NCBI GenBank assembly: GCA_965228125.1
Contig: OZ245791.1
Span: 2,480,001 to 2,544,000, forward strand
Direction of reading: 5' to 3'
Length of the DNA stretch: 64,000 nucleotides
DNA from: GWF2-38-69 sp965228125
GTDB taxonomy: Bacteria; Verrucomicrobiota; Lentisphaeria; Victivallales; GWF2-38-69
Within the stretch, counting starts at the first letter, position 1. Each line of letters opens with the position of its first letter. The notes beneath the pieces are model-generated. The model ran no database searches. It was given only the letters and a program-made list of their open reading frames with translations, and had not been told where the DNA came from. Shown piece by piece: positions 54,305 to 62,426 of this stretch. Made by a program: the position numbers and the translations under genes.

Positions 54305-55571
54305 AAGTGGGGCAACGTTAATTAAGCGCATAAAGCTCTGACTCTCAAACGATAGTTTTCAAAATTTCTGAAACCGAATGCTCTTCTTGATATCATTTCC
54401 ATCTTCGTATGGAAGCCTTCTGTTATAGAATTAGTCCTTGTAAACCTCCACATCCTTACTATCTCCACTTTTCATAGATCAAGGGTATTTCCCAGTGTTT
54501 CAAGACTTTCGAGTTTACAATATTTAAGTTCTTCTATCATACTAAGGAACTTTGGAAGGAGCTCTCTTGCCTTTCTTTTAGTTACATTCTTTATAAGCAT
54601 TAGCTTTGTGAGTTCTTGTTTAAAAAAGTAAATCCTTTTCATAGGTTGATTTGCTTCAAGGTACGCATCGAGCCTCATTTTTTGCTTTTCTGAAAGATTA
54701 TGTTCATGCCTTCTCATCAGAGAGAGCAGCCCTCTGTTCTTTCTCCCTCTGGGATCTATCTGCTGCCAGACTCTGAGAAAATGATGGTTTATCAATCTTA
54801 CTACATGAAATCTGTCAGCTACTATTTTCGCATTTGAAAAATGCTTAAGAGCTATTTTCTTATATGCCTCTGAAAGATCCATCACTACAACCGTGACCCG
54901 TTCTTTACCTTTCAGGCTGTTCATATATGGTTCAAGAGCATTTTCTGACCTGCCTAGTGTAACATCATATACTCTTCTGTTTTTAAGGTCGCATATCGTA
55001 GTTGCATATCCTTTTTTCTTAGTAAAAAAGTGTTCATCAATGCCTATTACTGAAGGGCAAGGGTAATTATTGCTTTTTGATACCTTCAACCCAAGATAAT
55101 CATGAGTCCATCTTTCTATTGTGGAATGGCTTATTCTTAATCTGTTCCTAAGCGTCTTCTGGCATATCCCATCCTGATGGTCCCGGAACACTTCATTTCT
55201 GAATTTTTCTGTGCTTCTCTTGTACGGAAGTATTCCTGGCAATCGTTAATTGAAATACCTGTCGCATCTCAGACAGCGATATTTCCTGCTTTTGAGCTCC
55301 AAATAACTGTTATGGGACAATATCGTACCATGTCTGACTCTCCTTGTCTTTTGATCCTTAAGCCTTAAAAAAGCGCATCCACAGTGTGGGCATATTGCCT
55401 TTCCAGTGTAGTTGGTTTTGATAATTATGTTTTTGCCTTCGTAACGATAACTGCTTGTTTTAAAGCCAGGTATCCCTACTATAATTTCTCCAAGGGGCAT
55501 GACTCTTCTCCGTGTAATTGTGTTGTTTGGTTACTCATAATTATACTATGAGCAACTGCCTTGCCCCACTT
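54305..55571 (-). mobile_element. Degenerate ISL3-family insertion sequence
   Basis: Terminal inverted repeats AAGTGGGGCAA (54305-54315) and TTGCCCCACTT (55561-55571) bracket a broken ISL3 transposase gene. The outer bases also agree partly (ACAAGTGGGGCAACG versus AAAAGTGGGGCAAGG). I could not find a clear 8-bp target duplication, so the element may have lost one flank or been joined to the adjacent IS110. Confidence 0.8.
54322..55500 (-). pseudogene. ISL3-family transposase broken by two in-frame stops
   Basis: The gene reads in a single frame over 393 codons from the ATG at 55498-55500. An N-terminal zinc-binding domain (ICPHCGC, YRCLRCDRYFN) is followed at once by TAA (55246-55248), then the DDE transposase domain (SVIGIDEHFFTKKKGYATTI in part, VVMDLSEAYKKIA, IVADRFHVVRLINHHFLRV). 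A TGA (54472-54474) follows LGNTLDL, and the same frame resumes with MWRFTRTNSITEGFHTKMEM to a TAA at 54322-54324. Two nonsense codons with the frame otherwise kept make this a recent pseudogene. Confidence 0.9.
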
Positions 55572-55681
55572 TTTGACGAAGAGCCCTATTGTTGTACTAT
55601 TTTGATTTTTAGCTGTCATTTTATGTTTTCTTTTGCCAATCCTTGTCACTAATCGACTAATAAGGACAAATGAGGTGAAAA

Positions 55682-56857
55682 ATGAGTGAACTCGCTAAAA
55701 GAAGAAGGACGAAAGGGAACGGTTATCTTTTCAAAAGAGGAGCATATTATTATGTTCAGTTCAAAGTCAATGGTAAACGAAAAGTGCTGTCACTGGAAAC
55801 GAAGAGCAAAGAGGATGCTGCTCAAAAGGTAAAGCAACACTTTTCAATAATTAACTCCCAGACAAGCCAGGAACTCGCATTACATGTGCAGCAAGCCAGA
55901 TAGTTGCATTGTAAAATAGAAATCCCCTTACTTAATGCCTGGGAACTTTATGAAAAGAATCCGGGACGACCGGATTCTAGTATTGGGACTCTAAGTAACT
56001 ATAAAGTTAGCCTGAACAAATTCAGAAAATGGATAGAGGGGGAAAAACCGCAAATAGAATCTTTTAACCAGGTAGATAGTTTCATAGCGAAAGAATTCGC
56101 CTCACACTTGTTCAACACTGGAATATCAGCCAAGACTTTTAATGATCATGTTAAGGCTCTTATGCTCATCTATAGAGTTCTTATGGCAGATGTTGGATTT
56201 ATTCAGAACCCATTTGATAAGAACTCTATTTTCCGTAAAACAGAGAAGAAACAAACCAGAGAAAGACTTAGCAAAGAACAAGTAAAGACAATTCTAAATA
56301 CTTTTGATTCTTCTACTCTCCATCTAATGCATAAAGAAGAGCACAGGATCCTTTTCTATCTAGGAGCATACACCGGTCTTAGATTGGTGGATTGTGTTTT
56401 CCTCAAATGGAGTAATATAGATTTTGATAATAATGTTGTTCGATGCATTCCTCGAAAAACTGACAGAATACAGCGTAAGGTTATTATTCCTTTACTCTCA
56501 CAACTAAAAGAGAAGCTTGACATTGCAAAGATTTGGAAAACCAATGAGTACATCCTTCCTGATATTGCTAATCGTTATTTATATAATGATCATGGTGTTA
56601 AAAAAGATAATTTGAAGGTCTTCAAGTATAGCGGATTAGTCACCACTCATGAATCGAAAAATGGATTACAAAGGCAGCGGAAAGCCTGCAGATTTGGATT
56701 TCATAGCTTTAGACATACATTTGCCAGTATTCTGGCAGAAGAAGGTGTTGATGTAGTGAAGTTAAGCAAGATTCTTGGAGATGATTGTACTACTTTAAAC
56801 AAGTATTACATAAAACTAAACGAAGAAGCTATCAAAGGTATATCTATAAATTTTTAA
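55682..56857 (+). pseudogene. Tyrosine recombinase/integrase broken by an amber codon
   Basis: The N-terminal arm-binding part (MSELAKRRRTKGNGYLFKRGA) runs to a TAG at 55901-55903. The same frame then continues through the core-binding domain and catalytic domain (GAYTGLRLVD arginine near restored residue 234, HSFRHTFAS near 341, NKYYIKLN tyrosine near 375). An internal TTG at 55904 could start the second half only if the amber codon is not read through. The tRNA-Met lies 2.9 kb upstream on the same strand, past two IS elements. It appears to be the integrase of a tRNA-targeted island that has lost function. Confidence 0.88.
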
Positions 56858-56953
56858 ACTATCTCCTCAAACAAAATTTTATTTAATATAAATATGTGTA
56901 ATATTATCATTAAATAGTGAAAATACACAATTATTATTACATAAAGGAACACT

Positions 56954-58165
56954 ATGAGAGAATATATACATAGACATATAGAAGCTACGCTATTGCAAGC
57001 GGTAAAGGAATTTCCTTCTTTAGTTCTAACTGGAGCAAGACAAACTGGGAAAACTACATTGCTGAAGGAAGTCTTTCCTGAACACAAGTATGTCACTTTT
57101 GATGATCCCATACAGAGAAAAATTGCTCTTGATGATCCGATTTTCTTCTTACAACAACTTGGAGAAAAAGTTATCATAGACGAGATCCAATATGCTCCTC
57201 AAATTCTTCCCTATATAAAAATGGAGATCGATAAGGATCGTTCTCAGAATGGAAGATTTATCTTAACCGGTTCACAGGTCTTTCCTCTAATGTCAGGATT
57301 AACAGAATCGCTTGCAGGAAGAGTAGCCTTATTTGAACTATTCGGAATCTCGTTCCCCGAATTTCATTCATTAGAAACTATCTCACGGGAAGAAACATAT
57401 AAATATATTCTAAAAGGATTTTTCCCGGATCCTCTTATTCATAATGTAAACCGTGCGCGTTACTATCAGTCTTATTTGCAAACCTATTTAGAAAGGGATA
57501 TTCGCCAAGTTACTTCTGTTCAAGATTTGAAACTGTTTCAAGAATTTCTTGAATTATTAGCTGCCAGAGTGGGGTCTTTACTTAATTTAAATGAAATTAG
57601 CAAGGAGTGCGGCGTAAGTTTTTCAACTGCAAAAAGATGGTTATCATTGCTGGAAACCACCAATATTGTATATCTGTTGCGCCCTTATCATAAGAATATA
57701 TCAAAAAGAGTAATAAAAAGCCCTAAATTATATTTTACCGATACGGGATTATTGACCTATTTATTACGATATCAAAATGAAGAAACGCTAATTTATAGTC
57801 CTCTTGCCGGAAATTTCTTTGAAAACTTAATAGTCATTGAAGTCCTTAAGTGCAAATATAATAACAATGGAATGTTTGAATTGTATTTCTATAGGGATTC
57901 TCACAATAATGAGATCGATATGGTTATAGAATACGAGAATTCAACACAGTTGTTTGAAATCAAATCCTCAAGCACTATTCGTCTAGAGCATATCAAAACG
58001 ATACAACAGTATGCCGAGTTATTTAATAATGCGAACGGATTCCTTTTAAGCTGCTATTCGGAAGAGCAGAAAATTGCAAAATCAATAACAGCTATTCCTT
58101 GGTACAAGATATATCAAAATTTAAATCCTTGCTCTGGAAATAATAAAAAATGTAATTTATTATAA
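56954..58165 (+). CDS. AAA_14/DUF4143 ATPase
   Basis: This 403-residue protein has a P-loop ATPase domain with Walker A GARQTGKTTLL near residue 28 and Walker B VIIDEIQYAP near 75, then sensor-like ILTGSQVFPLMSGLTESLAGR, and a C-terminal DUF4143 domain (YLQTYLERDIRQ, SFSTAKRWLSLLETTNIVYLLRPY in part). These proteins are common on mobile DNA in anaerobes; the biochemical role is not established. It follows the integrase by about 100 bases and is likely part of the island. Confidence 0.93.
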   Translation: MREYIHRHIEATLLQAVKEFPSLVLTGARQTGKTTLLKEVFPEHKYVTFDDPIQRKIALDDPIFFLQQLGEKVIIDEIQYAPQILPYIKMEIDKDRSQNGRFILTGSQVFPLMSGLTESLAGRVALFELFGISFPEFHSLETISREETYKYILKGFFPDPLIHNVNRARYYQSYLQTYLERDIRQVTSVQDLKLFQEFLELLAARVGSLLNLNEISKECGVSFSTAKRWLSLLETTNIVYLLRPYHKNISKRVIKSPKLYFTDTGLLTYLLRYQNEETLIYSPLAGNFFENLIVIEVLKCKYNNNGMFELYFYRDSHNNEIDMVIEYENSTQLFEIKSSSTIRLEHIKTIQQYAELFNNANGFLLSCYSEEQKIAKSITAIPWYKIYQNLNPCSGNNKKCNLL

Positions 58166-58189
58166 AAAAATTAACAGGGAGATGGCATT

Positions 58190-58948
58190 GTGAATAATAC
58201 ACAATCGATAAACAATAAAAGATTTACAAAATATTTTACCATTTATAACAGCTTTCTTTTTTTGATTTTCATTTTTATGGGCATCGTGGGTGGATATTTT
58301 AGAATTTCTTGGTCGTTTTTTATTTTTTTATTTAGCCCAATCTTGGTATTTATTGGATTTCAAATATTTATTTTCAAGGCACATCCGTTTGATTTTTTAA
58401 AGAATTTTGAATTGTCTGTTGTGGTTATTTTTGTAACTTTATTATTGGTGGGTGATAAGTTTTTTGAACCTCCTTTTGTTGTTTATCCTTGTGTGGTTTT
58501 TATTTTTTTGGGTATTTTATATTCTTTAAAGAAATATCGGGAATCTAAAAAAAGCATCTATCCACAACTACCTTATATTTCTCCAGATGAGCGGAGAAAA
58601 TATATGGCTTCGGAGCTTATAGTAATATTGGAAAAAATTAAGGATGTTCGGAAAAATGTAAAGAATGAAGAAAATCGACTAAGATTAGGAGATTTTCGTG
58701 ATAGAAAAGAGCCCATTCCTGCTCTAAAGAAAAGTCATATACTCTTTGCATGTAAGCGCTATCTTGTTGGAGTAAAAATAGTTGGGAATAGTTTAAAGTT
58801 TGAAAAAAGAGTTTACACGATAAAAAGAATCACACAAACCCAAGGTTCTGGCCTTTTTGACCCTGAACAATTCTTGAATGATATTTTCGATGATATTAGT
58901 AATGGAAGATTGTGGCGAAAGGGTGAACCAACTCCACGAAATTCGTGA
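58190..58948 (+). CDS. Hypothetical membrane protein
   Basis: This 252-residue protein starts with GTG after AGGGAGATGGC. It has four hydrophobic segments within the first 125 residues, then a charged cytosolic tail with no recognisable motif (PYISPDERRKYMASELIV; FKKRVY-like basic stretches). I do not recognise a family. It is 24 bases after the ATPase gene and may be in one operon. Confidence 0.6.
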   Translation: MNNTQSINNKRFTKYFTIYNSFLFLIFIFMGIVGGYFRISWSFFIFLFSPILVFIGFQIFIFKAHPFDFLKNFELSVVVIFVTLLLVGDKFFEPPFVVYPCVVFIFLGILYSLKKYRESKKSIYPQLPYISPDERRKYMASELIVILEKIKDVRKNVKNEENRLRLGDFRDRKEPIPALKKSHILFACKRYLVGVKIVGNSLKFEKRVYTIKRITQTQGSGLFDPEQFLNDIFDDISNGRLWRKGEPTPRNS

Positions 58949-58958
58949 GAGAAAATAA

Positions 58959-59612
58959 TTAATTCCAGTCAGATCCGTTTACACTTCTTAATACCGTCTT
59001 TGCTGTGCCAGATAGTCTTAAGTCTTTAAACAATTCCTTATCTTTTTCCTGGTTAACCCATGGATCAAAAGCTATGTGATAGCTATATGATATAGTAGCT
59101 TCAGAGTAGGTATTCGAACCGTCTTTTAAATCTGTTATCTTAGAATTAGTAATTTTATCTACGGTTTTGTGCCCATAAGAAAATGTATGCAGTAACGGAT
59201 TAAAATACTTATTTCCAGTCTCTGTCAAAGTGAAATAGGCGGAAGTAACATAGTCGCTGGGAGACGGAGGCATTGAAGTAATTGTTCCAAAAGGAATATA
59301 CTTTTTCTCTCCAGACTGCTTAAGCAACCCTGCAACTTCTAATTGCTTTAAATATTCTTCTCCCTGTTTGGTACTTGAGAAACATCCACCATTATCCCAA
59401 CTTATGCCTGGTATCAACGGCATTTGAAGTAACTCCGAATTTTTCTCAAATCTTTTGTTAATAGCTTCTTTAAAGTTATTTTCTTACTTACTGCAACTTA
59501 CAAATGCAGAAAAAAGTACTGCGTAAAATTGCCTCCACCAATAGATTGGCAGGAATTTCAAAGAATGTAATGCTACCTTGCTTTTGAATTTGCAATCATA
59601 GCTCTTCTTCAT
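58959..59612 (-). pseudogene. Putative lipoprotein gene broken after its lipobox
   Basis: A GGGAGG ribosome-binding site five bases before the ATG at 59610-59612 marks the start. The reading frame runs through a hydrophobic segment ending AVLFSAFVSC, a lipobox-like cysteine, then S-K and TAA (59484-59486). The same frame continues after the stop for 176 residues (ENNFKEAINKRFEKNSELLQ and onward) to 58959. The later part has TEAT/strand-rich segments such as GSNTYSEATISYSYHIAFDP but no known domain. It looks like a lipoprotein gene inactivated by one nonsense mutation. Confidence 0.75.
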
Positions 59613-59826
59613 AATCCTCCCATCTGAATTGATTTGTTTTAAATTATATATATCCAGGATCTTTTCCACCTAGCGTATCAGTCCAGAAAAATGGCAGCAT
59701 TACAGAAAGTTTTCCAGATAAGAGAAATAACAAACAATAATAATTGTACATTTTCTATATAGCATAGGGCTTAGAGTCGCACCATAAAGCACAACTACAA
59801 AACTATATTTTATAACATGTATCTTT

Positions 59827-60917
59827 CTAAACAGGTAGTATGGCAAAGTTTTTTTTAGTTTTTTTGTCATGTATAAAACCACGTCGATCAATACAAGTCA
59901 TTTCTCCAATTAGATAATAACTGTCACCAGTGTGCTCTTTTAAGTTTTCAAAAAGTTCCTTTGATACTGTCATGTAAGTTCCAAAAGAGTTACCAACGTC
60001 TAACTGATGTACCGGGTACCAGTGATTAATCCAATATCGCCAGACTCCATTACTTATTGTACCGCAAAAGTACTCTACGCTGTATTCATTCTGAGTTATT
60101 GAGTTAATTGGCAAATCTCCAACTCTATACGTTGGCTGAAAATATCCTCTAGATAGCCAGTCAATTTCCCACCGACCAAAAGAGGAAGACCAAGTCCATT
60201 TGGCTAACGGAAATATACCTTCTTCAGTATTCCTTACATGATTTATTGAATCGAACATTCTCTCTGGATTATTAATGTCAGTATCCCTAAGAGAGACTAA
60301 AATGATCCTCAAATCGATACAAACACCAGTGTGATTCCTTAGGATAGGACCATTGGCATGCAACAGTATTTCGTCTGCACTGGCTATCTGGGATAGGTAC
60401 TGATTCAATTCAGGTTGCCCAGGTAAAGGATCATCTTTTACCAAATCTTCCAATCTAGGCCAATTTGCAGGTGGATTAGAAGGAGAAAGATTTATACCAA
60501 TTGAGCCGAACGGCAATACTTCTTGAGCATATATTAAACAAACTTCTGCAGGAATTGAGTGTTGGTCTATAGCGTAGGCTAATGTTCTGATATATGCGGA
60601 CAATATAGATACCTCTGCTCGCCATGAAAAACTACAACTAATCTTATCTTGAGGGTAAAACCGATCGCTAAAAAAGTTATAAAAGTTGAAAATATAACAA
60701 GAATATCTTTCCTGGATTTGCTCCCATTCAAGGAGAAAGTGCTTAATTAATGAGATTTTATGATCTTTTTCTAGCTCTTCTATCGTTACTAAGTATCTTA
60801 AAGCAAGGCCATTTGCATATTTGTTATATTTGGCTCTATTTGGAGTTAGATCATCAGAAAATATTGAGTATAAAGGAGTCAAATCTTCTCGATCTTCATT
60901 CATATAGCCTAGATTAG
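59827..60917 (-). pseudogene. C-terminal part of a large gene cut by an IS element
   Basis: This is the distal half of a gene whose proximal half is at 62427-64000. Without the insertion the frame reads ELLANL-GYMNEDREDLTP, continuing without a stop for another 358 residues. The product part has no signal peptide and no obvious catalytic motif; it is rich in aromatic residues (EWEQIQERYSCYIFNFYNFF in part; WSSSFGRWEIDWLSRGY). It may form a sensor or binding region of a large protein. As it stands it lacks its own promoter and start, so it is presumably not made, unless from an internal ATG at 60901-60903. Confidence 0.8.
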
Positions 60918-62426
60918 TCGATCTTGAAAAACCCCGTTTTTTCTTGATTCACCTAAAAATTATAAGCACCATTGGAGGCAAAAGTTAGTCTCCGATAGCA
61001 TTTTTCATCTGCCCAAAATGCAAAAACAGCCGTTTTTGGGACGAAAACAAAAAATAGGGCTATTGCCCTGAGTAATTTTCTGAAGTTAAACCCGCAAGCC
61101 GATAGGATTGCATTTAACTTGTCGCCAAGTTTGCCTTTTAATCTGTTGCAGTCCATTCTGTTATCCTGTTTTACATGACCAATTATAGGTTCGATGGCTG
61201 AACGGCGTTTCCACCATCTTCTGATTGCTTTTGGGATCTTCTTACGGTATCTGTTTACAATATTGATCGTACAAGTTCCATCATATCCATGTCCTTTGTA
61301 GCCCATGTCGCAAGTTCCCTGCTCAGGAACAATCCCTGTTATCCTTTTAACTTGTTCAAGGTTGTCTTTTAGCGTATGCCCATCGTATGGATTACCATGA
61401 AAAGCCATTGCTCCGAGTATCCAGTTGGATTGAGCACTCGTAACAAAGCCTACCTTGCAGCCAAATTCATATTTCTTGTGAGCCTTGCCTTTGCTGATGC
61501 ACTCAACCTCTGGTTCATGAATTGAGTAAATCTTGTTCTTGCTTTGTCTTTCCTGAGTCAGAACTTTGTCTGATAAGGCCAAAAGGTTATCCATTTTAGG
61601 ATTAGATTTTTGCATTTTTCTTCTGATGTCTCTTGCTACCCTGCCAAGGTAAACCTTGAGCTTTTTACTCTGCTTTTTAGCTTTCTTCATCTGATTGGCG
61701 TGAGCATGCGAACTTTGTTTATGCAGAGCCTTCTTGGCAACTCTTTCATACGACTGTCTTAAGTCTATTCCGATACTATTTGCTTCCTTTACAAGCTTTT
61801 CCCTCAGCCTGTCATAAAGTCTTGAATCTGTGGGGAACCTGACATTCTTTTCCTGTACTGTCGTATCAACATTTACTTTCTTGAATTCAGATAGCTTGAT
61901 AAACCCAAGCCTTACTGCTGCTGAAAGGATTTCCTTGAAAAGTTCCTCAAGCCCTTCTTCTCCTATGCGTTTCCTCCAGTTGGTCATGTTAGATGAATCA
62001 AACGGTATTTCGTGCTCGAAAAATACTCCTCCTGTAAAATACTGCCAGTAGGGATTTTCCAGCCACGCAGCAAGAAGAGCTCCATCTCCAAGGTTGTAAG
62101 CGTTCTTCAAATAAAGAAGCCCTGCTATCATTCTTACTGGCAATGCAGGCCTGCCGTTATTCGAACAAAACAGTGGTGAAATCTTATTCTCAATCGCTTC
62201 CCAGTTGATAGAATTTGCCAGCGTTACAAGCGAATGCTTAGTATCCACTACATCTCTTAACATTACTTTAAACAAATCCCCCTGATTCTTCTCGTTATCT
62301 GATATTTTCTTCGGCAACATTTGCAAGATTCCTTTTGCTTTTATCATCTTTTCTTGCAATAATATACAACTTATATCAAATATATCTATATGATAGCTAA
62401 ATATTTAAGTGCTTTTTCAAGATCGA
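60918..62426 (-). mobile_element. IS5-superfamily insertion sequence, 1509 bp
   Basis: The element is bounded by terminal inverted repeats starting TCGATCTTGAAAAA at both ends and by a 9-bp direct repeat CTAGATTAG (60909-60917 and 62427-62435). It carries one transposase gene with an intact frame. The transposase is of the DUF772/DDE_Tnp_1 type. The 9-bp duplication and the restored host reading frame define the insertion point exactly. Confidence 0.92.
60953..62320 (-). CDS. IS5-superfamily transposase
   Basis: This protein of about 455 residues has the N-terminal DUF772 helical region (RPALPVRMIAGLLYLKNAYNLGDG in part) and a DDE transposase core (NVDTTVQEKNVRFPTDSRLYD, GTCDMGYKGHGYDG, RRSAIEPIIGHVKQDNRM). 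All three catalytic acidic positions appear present. I start at the ATG at 62320 because AAAGGA lies nine bases upstream; longer forms from an ATG at 62347 or a TTG at 62359 are possible. The element lies inside a larger gene. Confidence 0.92.
   Translation of the reverse strand: MLPKKISDNEKNQGDLFKVMLRDVVDTKHSLVTLANSINWEAIENKISPLFCSNNGRPALPVRMIAGLLYLKNAYNLGDGALLAAWLENPYWQYFTGGVFFEHEIPFDSSNMTNWRKRIGEEGLEELFKEILSAAVRLGFIKLSEFKKVNVDTTVQEKNVRFPTDSRLYDRLREKLVKEANSIGIDLRQSYERVAKKALHKQSSHAHANQMKKAKKQSKKLKVYLGRVARDIRRKMQKSNPKMDNLLALSDKVLTQERQSKNKIYSIHEPEVECISKGKAHKKYEFGCKVGFVTSAQSNWILGAMAFHGNPYDGHTLKDNLEQVKRITGIVPEQGTCDMGYKGHGYDGTCTINIVNRYRKKIPKAIRRWWKRRSAIEPIIGHVKQDNRMDCNRLKGKLGDKLNAILSACGFNFRKLLRAIALFFVFVPKTAVFAFWADEKCYRRLTFASNGAYNF

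Noticed and set aside
55682..56857. Amber recoding in the integrase
   Set aside because: TAA and TGA also interrupt neighbouring genes, and TAG is not specially placed, so decay is simpler.
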